Shown: positions 1 to 9,509, numbered from the stretch's first letter. The stretch: 64,000 nucleotides of DNA from Myxococcales bacterium (GCA_016794465.1 JAEUKA010000096.1:1-64000); one strand, 5' to 3'. Numbers and translations: made by a program. Notes: generated by a model not told the origin, from the letters alone.

Positions 1-286
1 GGCACCGCGGGGCGCACTCCGAGGCACGCGGGGCGCGCTCCTGGGCCTCGCGGGTCGCGCTCCTGGGCCTCGCGGGGCGCGCTCCTGGCCATCGCGGGGC
101 GCGCTCCTGGCCATCGCGGGGCGCGCTCCTGGCCATCGCGGGGCGCACTCCTAGGCATGCGGGGCGCGCACCTGGCCATCGCGGGGCGCGCTCCTGGCCA
201 TCGCGGGGCGCGCACCTGGCCATCGCGGGGCGCATACCTGGGCATAGCGGGGCGCACTCCTGGGCATAGCGGGGCGCGGTCCCAAG
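1..286. repeat. 22-bp minisatellite-type tandem repeat array
   Basis: About 13 head-to-tail copies of a GC-rich unit with core GGCGCGCTCCTGGCCATCGC run from the window edge to about 286. The period is 22 bp, with occasional 21-bp units. Copies differ mainly at the CTCCTGG/CACCTGG/CTCCTGGGC positions, and the last units degrade (GGGCATAGC). The period is not a multiple of three, so reading frames across the array shift from copy to copy and are unlikely to be coding. The array lies just past the 3' end of the SMI1/KNR4 gene and may continue beyond the left edge. Confidence 0.9.
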
Positions 287-291
287 TGCGG

Positions 292-903
292 TTAGGTGGT
301 GTAGACGAACTGCTTGCTCAGGCGGGGGAAGGCGAGGTGCTGCTTGATGAGCTTGCGCGCCTCGGCTGGTGGCAGCAGCCGCGCCCTGCCCTTGCTGGCC
401 GCGATCGAGGTCAGCAGCGCCAGCCGCTCGGCAGCGAGGTAGGGACGCAGCGCCTCACACATCCGCAGGTACTCGGTGCGCGCGGCGGCGAGGCTGTCGG
501 CGGGCGTGGTGGTGGCGTGCTGCAGCATCGCGCGGAACAAGAAGTCCGCGAGGTCCTGGGCTTGAATGTGGGCGGTGTCTTCATCGTAGGGCAGGTAGAC
601 CACCGGGACCGAATCGCCAGCCGCTCCCGCAAAGTAGAAGCAGAAGTGGTCCCCCTGCTCGGTGGTGGCAAACGGCAGAAGCTGGTGCTGGTCCACCGCG
701 ACCTGGAACACCGTCTTCAGCTCCTCGCGCTTGGCCAGCAGCTCCTCGGGCGGCACCGGCTGGAAGTCGATCAGGTACTGCAAGACGGCGACCGGGTCCG
801 CCGCTGCGTCGCGCTTGCTGAGCGCCCCATCTGCCCACAGGCGCCGAAACAGCTTCGGCAGCTTCACGCCCAGCGCTTGCTCTACTCGGTCCAGGTGCTT
901 CAT
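292..903 (-). CDS. SMI1/KNR4 (SUKH) family protein
   Basis: 203 aa, no signal peptide. The segment around residues 78-125 (FATTEQGDHFCFYF, then VVYLPYDEDTAHIQAQDLADF) has the layout of the SMI1/KNR4 SUKH fold: a strand carrying a bulky aromatic, a 'VVYLPYDED' strand, then the helix with which the domain ends. The N-terminal LPKLFRRLW fits the usual first helix. SUKH proteins are often immunity proteins for contact-dependent or polymorphic toxins, but many are housekeeping proteins of unknown role. No toxin is visible within this window. The ATG lies 9 nt after the stop of the small lipoprotein gene upstream, so the two are probably co-transcribed. Family call from motif shape only. Confidence 0.65.
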   Translation of the reverse strand: MKHLDRVEQALGVKLPKLFRRLWADGALSKRDAAADPVAVLQYLIDFQPVPPEELLAKREELKTVFQVAVDQHQLLPFATTEQGDHFCFYFAGAAGDSVPVVYLPYDEDTAHIQAQDLADFLFRAMLQHATTTPADSLAAARTEYLRMCEALRPYLAAERLALLTSIAASKGRARLLPPAEARKLIKQHLAFPRLSKQFVYTT

Positions 904-912
904 GGCCGCAAT

Positions 913-1269
913 CTACTGCGGATCTATCCACGACATGCCGCTGTCGCACTTGGACTGGGCGTCCGCGAGCGTCTTGTACTTGTCGCCCTTGTAGTACCAG
1001 TTGGTCTGCTTGCTGCCATCGCCCTGGGTGGCCTGGCAGCCTCCCCACATGTCCGCCGTGGGACAAGTCTCGCCCGAAGCAAACATGCCACCGACCCCGG
1101 TGCCGCTCAGCGTCTTGCACAGCGCTTCCTGGGTGATCCACGTCGGCGTAATCGAGCCGCGCCAGTCGGTACACTGCGGCGTGCTGGGCCGCATGTCACA
1201 GCGAGCATTGCCACCCCCACAGCCAAACAGCGGGGCTACACACAGCGCAAGAAGGACATATCGCATCAT
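913..1269 (-). CDS. Small cysteine-containing lipoprotein, function unknown
   Basis: 118 aa from the ATG at 1269; a second ATG follows directly at 1266. The start was chosen because an AGGAG lies 10 nt upstream and because a signal sequence begins there: MMRYVLLALCVAPLFGC ends in a lipobox (LFGC), predicting lipidation at the Cys. The mature part has five further Cys residues (CDM, QCTDW, LCKTL, TCPTAD, GGCQA, SKCDS region) and is rich in Thr, Gly and Trp, as expected for a disulfide-stabilised periplasmic or surface protein. I do not recognise a family. It precedes the SMI1/KNR4 gene and is divergent from the YHYH-domain gene, with 176 bp between the starts. Confidence 0.75.
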   Translation of the reverse strand: MMRYVLLALCVAPLFGCGGGNARCDMRPSTPQCTDWRGSITPTWITQEALCKTLSGTGVGGMFASGETCPTADMWGGCQATQGDGSKQTNWYYKGDKYKTLADAQSKCDSGMSWIDPQ

Positions 1270-1445
1270 CTTCCTTTGTCTCCTGTTCAATGGGTGCCTG
1301 GAGGCGCCCACCCTCACACGAGGGGGACTGCGCCAAGCCAGCCATCTTACTTGGAGCCGGCCCGGTTTGTGAGCCATTGACAAGCGCTCTGCCCTGGCCC
1401 AGCCGAGCCGATTGCGGGTCTAATGCCTGCGAAAGGAAGGACTCG

Positions 1446-2333
1446 ATGCGAAACCACACGTTCTTGTTTGTTGCCTCCCTGGGATCGGCGGTCTGCGGCA
1501 CGGCCTGGGTATCGGGCTGCGGCACCCCGACCACCACCACCCCTGACATGAGCCAAGGCCAGTGCCTGCAAACGGCTGCGACCACCGCCACCACCACCGT
1601 AAATACCGCCGGCTGCGCGGTGCTGACCCGGGACACCTCTGCCTGTGATGCTGAGCGCAAGGCAGCGGGCTTTTCGGGCTACTGGCTGAAGTTCTCCTGT
1701 CGCGTGAAGCTGAGCAAAGTGGGCGGCGGGACGACCTACATCCAGGCCGAAGCCGACGGGCTGCCCGACTACAAGAGCAACTACTTCGCCAAGACCGACC
1801 CCTGCTACGAGGCCTATACCGGCGGCGTGCAGAACCCCAACCAGCTCGCCAAGAAGAGCTACGTGGTGCAGTTCCCGGTGGCTCCGAACATGACCAGCCA
1901 AGTGATGATGGGCGCGGTGGTCGGCCTGGCGCTCAACGGCGTGCCAGTGTTCGGCAACTTCGCGGCGCCGGGCGATGACATCTTCAAGGAAGCGATGACG
2001 TTCGACCGCTGCGGCGCGCACCCGACTCCGACCAGCGCGTACCACTATCACTCCGAGCCGTATCCGATCTCGCAGAACGACGCGAACTTCATCGGCGTGA
2101 TGCGCGACGGCTACCCGATCTATGGCCGCAAAGACCCCGACGGCAGCCTGCCGACGCTCGATGCAACCGGCGGGCACTCCAGCGTCACCGTCGACAGTCC
2201 CACCGTGCCGGTCTATCACTATCACGTCAACGAGCAGACCAGCACGATGGCCGGCACCGCAGGCCAAAAGCAGTGGTTCCTCACCAAAGGCAGCTTCCGA
2301 GGCACGCCCGCCCCCTGCTCGACCTGCATGTAA
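1446..2333 (+). CDS. YHYH domain lipoprotein
   Basis: 295 aa. The ATG at 1446 is preceded by GGAAGG with good spacing and starts a signal peptide whose end (WVSGC) is a lipobox. Two copies of the eponymous motif are visible: SAYHYHSEPYP and PVYHYHVNEQ. Between them are GVMRDGYPIYGRKDPDGS and the surrounding His/Asp-rich segments that define the YHYH domain, often seen in secreted proteins of marine and predatory bacteria. The histidine clusters suggest metal binding (inference). The protein ends shortly after the second YHYH in a Cys-containing tail (CSTCM). The longer in-frame ORF reaching back to 1290 has no ribosome site and overlaps the divergent promoter region. Confidence 0.85.
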   Translation: MRNHTFLFVASLGSAVCGTAWVSGCGTPTTTTPDMSQGQCLQTAATTATTTVNTAGCAVLTRDTSACDAERKAAGFSGYWLKFSCRVKLSKVGGGTTYIQAEADGLPDYKSNYFAKTDPCYEAYTGGVQNPNQLAKKSYVVQFPVAPNMTSQVMMGAVVGLALNGVPVFGNFAAPGDDIFKEAMTFDRCGAHPTPTSAYHYHSEPYPISQNDANFIGVMRDGYPIYGRKDPDGSLPTLDATGGHSSVTVDSPTVPVYHYHVNEQTSTMAGTAGQKQWFLTKGSFRGTPAPCSTCM

Positions 2334-2380
2334 GCACGGCCCACCAAACCGACAGGGTTTGGAGAGCCGTTCGGGTTGCG

Positions 2381-3487
2381 TTAGCGACCCACGGGGAGGG
2401 TGAGGGTGGGCATGAGGGAGACGCCCTGGCCGGCCTGCATGTTGAAGATCTCGGTGAGCAGCATGAAGGTGCTCTTGCTCTCGAGGTCGTTGTCGGCGAT
2501 GTAAAAGTAGTGGTCGCGGTAGCGGATCTTGACGTAGGCGGCCTGGGGCTCGTCGCGGCGGGTGCGGACCTGAAACAGCCCGCCGAGCAGCTCGCGCCAG
2601 TCGAACGGGCGCCCATCCTGATGGCGGGTGGTGGTCACCAGGCCGCTCAAGCGATGCAGCTGGGGCACATCGACCCCCTGCGACAAAAAGAACAGGATGC
2701 TGCGGACCGAGCGCAGCCGCAGCGGCACGACATCACGGCCCGTGCGCCGCACGTCTTGGGTGAGCAAGTAGCGCATGCCATCGTGCGTCAGACCGAGCTG
2801 CTGACGAATGCGCCGGAGGGGCTCGCTGTGACTTTTGAGCCCCCGGACTTCCAGCGCCAGCGTCGGGCCTTCCTGGTGCTGTTCGTAGGCCAGGTTGAGC
2901 AGGTCGGCCTGCTGCAGCGACCGGAGATCGGCGACCAGCTGGGCAAACTCGGCAAAGTGGGGCGCGTGCGTGGGGGTAGGCCCGGCTGCCGAGGGTGCAT
3001 TGCGCAGGCCACCGACCCGATCGAGGATGAGCGTCAGCACGCGGGCGATGCTCCAGCCGGAGCGGGTCAGGTGAAGCAGCGCCTCCAGCGACAGCGGCGA
3101 GATCAGCTTGCGGACGAACGCCTCGCCGGACAGGGGCGACAGCACGATGGTCGGGGTCTGGCTGTACGACATGCCCAGGCTCGGTCTGACGAGCGTGCGC
3201 AGCGGATCGGTGCTGACGGTGAAGTCGGTGCCGAGTCCAGCCGAAGCGCCCAGCGACTGCTGCGAGGTGATGCCGCCGACCTCCAAGAAGTACGGATTGT
3301 CGCGATAGTGCAGGCGCACCAAGTTGAGCAGCAGCTGTTCGTTGTGCGCCCGTACGATCGCTTCATTGAAGTCGCGCTGCGTCACGCCCAGCGTAGCCGA
3401 GCCGAGCTGAACACAGCCTGAGCCGAGCAGCAGCGCCGCCCCGGATAGCAGCCACGCCCACAGCCAGCAGAATCCCTGACAAACCAT
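2381..3487 (-). CDS. Conserved outer-membrane-type lipoprotein, unknown function
   Basis: 368 aa. The N-terminus (LLSGAALLLGSGC) is a type II signal peptide with lipobox GSGC, so the mature protein should start at Cys25. A strongly patterned segment follows: DFNEAIVRAHNEQLLLNLVR, then LHYRDNPYFLEVGGITSQQS. I have seen this arrangement (NEQLLLN-VRLRYRD-P-FLEV) in uncharacterised lipoproteins of many Gram-negative bacteria; no function is established for them. The C-terminal third has KIRYRDHYFYIADNDLESKSTFMLL, probably a small folded domain. A purine-rich AAGGGG sits upstream of the ATG. The start codon lies only 35 bp from the hemL start on the other strand, so the two promoters must overlap. 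Confidence 0.7.
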   Translation of the reverse strand: MVCQGFCWLWAWLLSGAALLLGSGCVQLGSATLGVTQRDFNEAIVRAHNEQLLLNLVRLHYRDNPYFLEVGGITSQQSLGASAGLGTDFTVSTDPLRTLVRPSLGMSYSQTPTIVLSPLSGEAFVRKLISPLSLEALLHLTRSGWSIARVLTLILDRVGGLRNAPSAAGPTPTHAPHFAEFAQLVADLRSLQQADLLNLAYEQHQEGPTLALEVRGLKSHSEPLRRIRQQLGLTHDGMRYLLTQDVRRTGRDVVPLRLRSVRSILFFLSQGVDVPQLHRLSGLVTTTRHQDGRPFDWRELLGGLFQVRTRRDEPQAAYVKIRYRDHYFYIADNDLESKSTFMLLTEIFNMQAGQGVSLMPTLTLPVGR

Positions 3488-3521
3488 GGCGCCCCTTGCA
3501 GTACTCTCTCACAACCAAGCC

Positions 3522-4856
3522 ATGAGCGACCAGAGCCAGTCCACGTCCGCCCCGTCCGTCCTCCGTCCCCGCTCGCAGGAGCTGTTTGCCCGCGCGCAGC
3601 AGAGCATTCCTGGGGGGGTCAACTCACCGGTCCGCGCCTTCCGAGGGGTGGGCGGCGACCCGGTGTTCTTCGTCTCGGGACAGGGGGCCGAGCTGCGCGA
3701 TGTCGATGGCAACCGCTATGTCGATTACGTGGGCTCGTGGGGGCCGATGATCTTGGGGCACGCGGAGCCGACTGTGCTGGCGGCGATTGCTGAAGCAGCG
3801 GCGCAGGGCCTAAGCTTTGGCGCCCCGACCGAGCGTGAGGTGCAGTTTGCCGAGCTGCTGCTGCGCTGCGTGCCCTCGATGGACAAGGTGCGGCTGGTGT
3901 CGTCGGGAACGGAAGCGACGATGTCGGCGCTGCGGCTGGCTCGGGGGGCGACAGGCCGCGCCAAGATCGTCAAGATGGACGGGGCCTATCACGGGCACGC
4001 CGACAGCTTGCTGGTGGCAGCGGGCTCGGGGGCAGCGACGCTCGGCTTGCCCGGCACTGCGGGAGTCACCGAAGGCGCAGCGCGCGACACCCTGACCGTG
4101 CCGTGGAACGATGCGGCGGCGATCGAAGCGGTGTTCCGCAACCACCGCAGCCCCAGCGGCGAAAGCGAGATCGCGGCGGTCATCATCGAGCCGGTGTGCG
4201 GCAACATGGGCTGTGTTCCACCCCAGCCGGGCTACCTAGCGCTGCTGCGAAAGCTCACGGCGGACCATGGCACGGTGCTGATCTTTGATGAGGTGATGAC
4301 CGGCTTTCGGCTGGCACTCGGCGGCGCGCAGGCTCGCTATGGCGTAAGGCCGGACCTGACCTGCCTGGGCAAGATCGTCGGCGGCGGACTGCCGGCAGCG
4401 GCGTATGGCGGGCGGGCGGACCTGATGAACCAGATTGCACCACTCGGCCCGGTCTATCAGGCCGGTACGCTGTCGGGCAATCCGCTGGCGGTGGCGGCAG
4501 GGATGGCAATGATCACGCAGCTGCAAGCGCCCGGTCTGTACGAGCGGCTGGAGCAAACGAGCACCTACCTTGCGACCGAGCTGCTGTTGCTGTGTCAGCG
4601 GGCGGGAATCCCGGCGGTGTGCAATCAGGTCGGCTCGATGTTCACGCTGTTCTTCACCGATCGGCCGGTCCACAACTACAGCGATGCCAAGCGGGCCGAC
4701 AGCGCTCGCTTTGCGCGCTTCTTTCACGGCATGCTCAGCTGCGGCGTGTACTTGCCGCCGTCACAGTTCGAGGCGGCGTTTGTGTCCATGGCGCACCAGA
4801 GCAGCGACATCGAAAAGACCTTGGCGGCAGCGCGGCAGGTCCTGCCCACGCTGTAG
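3522..4856 (+). CDS. hemL: Glutamate-1-semialdehyde 2,1-aminomutase
   Basis: 444 aa. HemL is a cytosolic PLP enzyme converting glutamate-1-semialdehyde to 5-aminolevulinate, the last step of the C5 route to tetrapyrroles. Visible signatures: the N-terminal SIPGGVNSPVRAF, SSGTEATMSALRLAR (PLP phosphate cup), MDGAYHGHAD, LIFDEVMTGFR (Asp for the pyridine nitrogen) and GKIVGGGLPAAAYGGR, whose Lys forms the Schiff base. The GTLSGNPLAVAAG motif is also intact. I chose the second ATG (MSDQSQ) because the first, at 3486, coincides with the start codon of the divergent lipoprotein gene. Neither start has a convincing ribosome site. The gene is followed 44 bp later by a peroxiredoxin gene in the same direction. 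Confidence 0.95.
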   Translation: MSDQSQSTSAPSVLRPRSQELFARAQQSIPGGVNSPVRAFRGVGGDPVFFVSGQGAELRDVDGNRYVDYVGSWGPMILGHAEPTVLAAIAEAAAQGLSFGAPTEREVQFAELLLRCVPSMDKVRLVSSGTEATMSALRLARGATGRAKIVKMDGAYHGHADSLLVAAGSGAATLGLPGTAGVTEGAARDTLTVPWNDAAAIEAVFRNHRSPSGESEIAAVIIEPVCGNMGCVPPQPGYLALLRKLTADHGTVLIFDEVMTGFRLALGGAQARYGVRPDLTCLGKIVGGGLPAAAYGGRADLMNQIAPLGPVYQAGTLSGNPLAVAAGMAMITQLQAPGLYERLEQTSTYLATELLLLCQRAGIPAVCNQVGSMFTLFFTDRPVHNYSDAKRADSARFARFFHGMLSCGVYLPPSQFEAAFVSMAHQSSDIEKTLAAARQVLPTL

Positions 4857-4900
4857 TCCAGATACCTAAGTCCCCAAACCCCCGATAGGAGAGACTGCCC

Positions 4901-5371
4901 ATGCTCGAAGCAAACTCCCAGGCCCCAAGCTTTACCCTTCTCGATGGCGCGCGGAAGCCGGTGTCACTGTCCGACTTCCAGGGCAAGACGGCTGTGCTGG
5001 TGTTCTTCCCGGCTGCCTTCACCGGCGTCTGCACCAAGGAGCTGTGCAGCTTCCGCGACTCGATCGCCGCGTTCAATGATGTCGGCGCCAGCGTGCTCGG
5101 CATCTGCGTGGATGCCCCGTTCTCGAATGCGGCGTTTGCGGAAAAGAACGGCCTGAACTTCCCGATCCTGTCGGACTACGACCGCAAGGCCGTCCGCGCC
5201 TTCGGCATCGCGCACGACGACTTCGCCGGCATGGCGGGCTACACCGCGGCCAAGCGCTCGGTGTTCGTGGTCGATGGCAGCGGCACCATCCGCTACTCGT
5301 GGGTCGCGCCCAACCCCGGCGTCGAGCCAAACTACGACGAAGTCAAAGCCGCCGTCACCGCCCTGCGCTAA
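4901..5371 (+). CDS. Peroxiredoxin (AhpC/TSA family, AhpE/BCP-like)
   Basis: 156 aa, the usual size for compact thiol peroxidases. The catalytic motif FFPAAFTGVCTKELC holds the Pro, Thr and peroxidatic Cys, with a second Cys four residues later that could act as resolving Cys. C-terminal RSVFVVDGSGTIRYSW is the conserved dimer-region strand pair. The protein reduces hydrogen peroxide and organic peroxides in the cytosol. The start has a good AGGAGA ribosome site. It sits 44 bp downstream of hemL with no terminator between, so co-transcription with a haem-pathway gene is plausible. It converges on the broken kinase gene. Confidence 0.92.
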   Translation: MLEANSQAPSFTLLDGARKPVSLSDFQGKTAVLVFFPAAFTGVCTKELCSFRDSIAAFNDVGASVLGICVDAPFSNAAFAEKNGLNFPILSDYDRKAVRAFGIAHDDFAGMAGYTAAKRSVFVVDGSGTIRYSWVAPNPGVEPNYDEVKAAVTALR

Positions 5372-8300
5372 GCGCCTCTGCGCTCCCCCGCCTCGCTGCT
5401 CGGCTGGAACTATGGCTGTAGCAGATCTTCCCCAAACAGTGCCTTGCAGAGACTGACCGTCCGCCGGTGATGCGAGACGCCTTGCAGCAGCATGCGCCGC
5501 GCGTGCTCGGTCGGAGCCAGCAGCAGCCGCTGCCGCAGGTTGTCGACCGCTCGCCGCAGTGCCAAGCGTGCGCCTTCATCGTTGCCCAGCGCCTGCGCCA
5601 CTTCGGCCTGCACCTGCCAGACCGAAGCGGCATACGGACCTCGGTGTTCGAGCAGCGACATCGTCATGAGGCCCAGCTCGGCGGTCTGCGCGGCCTCGTC
5701 GAGTCGCCCCAGCTGCAGCTGCGCGGCTGCCAGGCTGGCGTACGAGTACGGCAAGACCGCAGGCAGCATCTGCAGCACCTCGACGGACTCGCGAAACCGC
5801 TCGGCGGCCAGCGCCCACTCTTGGCGATGGAAGTGACCGGCAGCGAGCAGCGACAACACCTGCCCCCGCCGAATCTGATCTTCCCCAGCGCTCGCGAGGA
5901 TCTCGCGCAGCCGGTCTTGCGCTGCATCCAGCTCTGACGAGTCTTCGGCAATGATGTGGCCCCCGCAGATCACGATCTCGGCGAAGAAGCGCATGTGGGC
6001 ATCGCCGAGCTGGGCCGTAAGCACCAGCGCCTGCTGCCCGAGCTGTAGCGCCTGCGCCGAGTCTCCCAGCGGCACCGCATTCATCGCCGCATCCAGGAGC
6101 CCCAGCACCCCGAACCGCTGCTGCCCAAAGCGCAGGTAGGTGGCACTCGACTCGAGTAGCATCGCCTGCGCCTGGTAGGGATTGTCGCCCAGGTACATCT
6201 CGAACGCGGCCTGGGCCCGCTGCCAGCTGGCGTGGAACAGCGGCCACTGGGGGTCGCCCTCGAACAGATCGCAGACGGCACGCATCTGACCGAGCGCCTG
6301 TCGGGCCTTGTCACGCATCGCCAGGAACACATACAGCTGGCCGATCAGCGAGGCGAACTCTTGGAAATAGCCGGCGGCGTCGTGGTGCGGCAGGCGTCCG
6401 TCGAAGTCGCGCAGCACCTCCATCACCACTTCCATGCGGCCAAGCAGGGTGGCGGAAGCGAGCAGCCCCAGCAGTGACCAGTAGTAGAAGCGCCCACCCG
6501 GTGGTGACAGCGACAGCCCTTCCCGTGCGTACTGGAGTCCCACCGCCAGCTGATTGTTGAACAGACGCAGCTGGGCTTGGACGCAGCGAACGGCGCCCAG
6601 CAGCTCGCCACTGGCTCCGCAGCGCAGCGCTGCTTCACACAGCTGCTCGGCATGTTCGAGGCCGCCCCGGTTCCAGGTGTCGCTGGCCGCTTCGATGTAG
6701 TGCGTCACCGCTGCGGGCAGGTCGGCACCCAGCTCGAAGTGCCGCGCCAGCACCGCGTGATCGGCTTCGCCCACCTGGCGCAAAAACTCGGCGCACAGCC
6801 GGTGGCCGAGCTGGCGATCGTCATCGGTCAGCAGGCTGTAGGCGGCCTCGCGCAGCAAAGAGTGGCGGATGACGTACTCGACCTCGCTGGGCAAGCGGCT
6901 GTCGCGGTGGCGCTCGATGATCTCGGCATCGGTCAGCTCGCGCAGCACTTGGTCGATGTGATCGCCGCCACTGCCGCCGGCACTGCCATGCCCGAGCAGC
7001 TGGAGCACCCCGCCTCGGTAGAACGTGTCGCCAAAGATGCTGGCCACCCGCAAGACCCGCCGCTGCTCGGTGGTCAGGCGACCAATCCGCGCCTGTAGCA
7101 TCGCCAGCACCGTGCCGGGCAGCTGCTCGGTCTTGCCCTCGGCGAAGGCACGAATCAGCTCTTCCAGATAGAGCGCGTTGCCGGCTGACTGCTCGACGAT
7201 GCGCTGCACCGACCGCGCAGCCACCTTGGCCCCCAGGATGCTCTGCACCAGGCGCTCGCTGGCTCGCTTGCCCAGTCCCCCGAGGTAAATCTCTTGCAGG
7301 CCACGATCCTTGCCGAGCTTGGGCAGCCGACTCTCGAACTCTGGCCGTGCCAGCGCCAGCACCATAAACGGCGACTCGGGCAGCGCACGCAGCGCGGCTT
7401 CGGTCAGCTCGATGCTCTGAGGATCGCCCCACTGCAGGTCTTCGAGCACCAGCAAGATCGGCTGCTGCTGACAAGCTCCGCGCAGAAAGTCGGTCACCGC
7501 CTGGGTCGCTTGCTCGAAAAACAGCCGTCCATCCGAGCGCGCAGCATGCAGCGGCGGATACTTGTCAACCGACGGACTCAGCCCGGCCAGCTCCGCCAAG
7601 AACGCCGCCACACGCGGGGCCTCGGCTTCCCCCACACACTCGGTCGCGCGCTGCAGAAGATGCGCCCACGCTTCCTGCGGTTTTTTGCCATCAAGTCGTC
7701 CCGACAGCCCGCGCAGCACCGAGGCCCACAGCCCATACGGCGCCCCCGGGTTCATGGCATCGCCACGACCGAGCAGGGCCTCGACCGGCGTTGGCCCAGC
7801 TGCCGTCCGCCGCACAAACTCATGCCGCAGCCGCGACTTGCCCACCCCAGCAGGCGCCACCACCAGTGCCACTCGCGGGGTGGACTCCTCGATGCAGGTA
7901 CTGAGCACCGCCGACAGCGCCAAAAGCTCTTGCTCGCGACCGACACACGGGGTGGGCTTGCCAAGCAGCTTGCGCGACTCGTCAATGGTCAGCCGCTCAC
8001 CGCGCAGGGCATACGCCCCGTGATAGAGCCGCGTCACCTCGAAGCGTGCATCCAGCAGGCCCGCCGTCAGCTCATCCAGGAGCACCGAGTGCGGCCCACC
8101 GCCGGTCGTGCGCTGTCGCAGCAGCAGCGCTGCTCGATCAACCGCTTCGCCCACCGGCACATCCCCGTCGAGCATGCCCTTGCCGGTCGCGATCGCCACC
8201 ACCGCTTCGCCCCAGCGCTCGTGAATGTGCAGCGCCGCCCGCGCCGCCCGTCCCGCCAGGTCCGTCGCCGCCCCCGAGCCCAGCTGATGCAGCGTCCCCA

Positions 8301-8962
8301 GCAGCGAGCCATCGGCCAGTCGCTCCAGCAGCAGCCCCGACGGCGCAAGGTGGGTACGCAGCGTCTCGAGCCGCGCCTTTTGAACCGCATCATCGGCCTG
8401 GGCCATCGTCGCCAGCGCTGACACCTCGGTGACCTCGCTGACCAGCAGCACGCTCACCAGCTGCTGCTCGCTCTGACGAATCGATGGCGCCACCACCGAT
8501 CGCTCCGAGCCCGGCCCTTGCAGCGTCGGCAGCTCGGGCAGGCTGAGCAGCTCGGACAGCACCGCGCCACCCCCCTGAGGCCGCTTGGTCGAGTCTTTGC
8601 GCAGCATGCTGGCCAGCAGCAGCTCCAGCGAGGGCGGCAGCTCTGGACGCAGCGAGCGCAGCGGCGGCGCCTCCTCGAACAGGATCTTGGCCAGGACGGC
8701 GGCGACATGGGCAGCCACAAACGGCGGCCGGCCCGTCAGACACTCATGCAGCACACAGCCAAGCGAGAACACATCCGCAGCCGGACTCAGCTGCGACTGC
8801 CCCCGCGCTTGCTCGGGCGCCATGTACTCGGGAGTGCCCACGATCGTGCCGGTCTGCGTCATCGCCGCCGAGCGCCCGCCAAAGCCGCGCCGCGCAATCC
8901 CAAAGTCCAGCAGCACCACCTTCCCCGGATCGCCATCCACCAAAAACAAATTCGACGGCTTG

Positions 8963-8976
8963 ATGTCACGGTGAAC
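8963..8976. repeat. 14-bp direct repeat, left copy (ATGTCACGGTGAAC)
   Basis: Identical to 9974-9987. On the minus strand it encodes the VHRDI catalytic-loop codons of the kinase. The left copy continues into KPSN, the right copy is preceded by NRGV, so together they are one interrupted kinase sequence. Confidence 0.95.
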
Positions 8977-9096
8977 TCAACCCCCGTCGCGGGACGACAG
9001 AGTTCCCGTTCCCTGAATGGACCTTTCTCTCGGTAGCGCAGGGAACAGACGCAAAGCTCTGTGGCATCCCCCGCAGATGGAGCTGACAGAACCTCG

Positions 9097-9252
9097 GTGT
9101 CCGACATCGATCTTTGGGAACTGAATGAGGACTTTGCCAGCCAAGCCATCTACTGCGCCCGCGAGCTGGGTCGTCGCGGCGGACGCTACGGCATCATCTC
9201 GATGTGCATCGGTGGCGGAATGGGCGCCGCTGCCCTGGTAGAGCGAGCCTAG
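9097..9252 (+). pseudogene. Thiolase (acetyl-CoA acetyltransferase) C-terminal fragment with internal deletion
   Basis: The frame reads SDIDLWELNEDFASQAIYCA, then RELG joined directly to RRGGRYG, then IISMCIGGGMGAAALVER and a stop. In complete thiolases the first block (ELNEAFA) and the last block (CIGGGMG, with the catalytic Cys) are separated by about 40 residues containing the NxxGGAIALGHP motif with the active-site His. That stretch is absent. With no N-terminal 250 residues either, this is a non-functional relic. Confidence 0.8.
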
Positions 9253-9299
9253 CCACGCCTATCGCCCCGTGCGCGGGCAGTCTGGCCGCGTTTGGTGGC

Positions 9300-9509
9300 G
9301 AAAATCGGCACCAGGCCGGGGTTGGGTCGATGTTGCAAAGAGAAAACCGGCACCAGGCCGGGGTTGGCCCGGTTTTGCAAAGAGAAAACCGGCACCAGGC
9401 CGGGGTTGGCCCGGTTTTGCAAAGTGAAAACCGGCACCAGGCCGGGGTTGGGTCGATGTTGCAAAGAGAAAACCGGCACCAGGCCGGGGTTGGCCCGATT
9501 TTGCAAATG
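9300..9509. repeat. Five tandem 42-bp repeats with internal dyad
   Basis: Units start at 9300, 9342, 9384, 9426 and 9468. Units 2 and 3 contain AAAACCGG and its complement CCGGTTTT, 18 bp apart, and inside that CCGGG/CCCGG arms. Units 1 and 4 carry the variant TTGGGTCGATGTTGC. Unit 5 has one change in the right arm. At 42 bp the period is 14 codons and all units stay open in several frames on both strands (for example ENRHQAGVGPVLQR on plus and NRANPGLVPVFSLQ on minus). Confidence 0.93.

Noticed and set aside
1..286. CRISPR array
   Set aside because: Units are directly tandem, with no unique spacers, and no cas genes are present.
157..1380. Long plus-strand ORF of 407 aa starting in the 22-bp repeats
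   Set aside because: It runs antisense to two genes that have better starts, a lipobox and a SUKH motif; its own sequence is Arg/Gly/Ala-rich without any motif.
9300..9509. CRISPR-like array
   Set aside because: The 42-bp units abut without spacers and vary only in a few bases.
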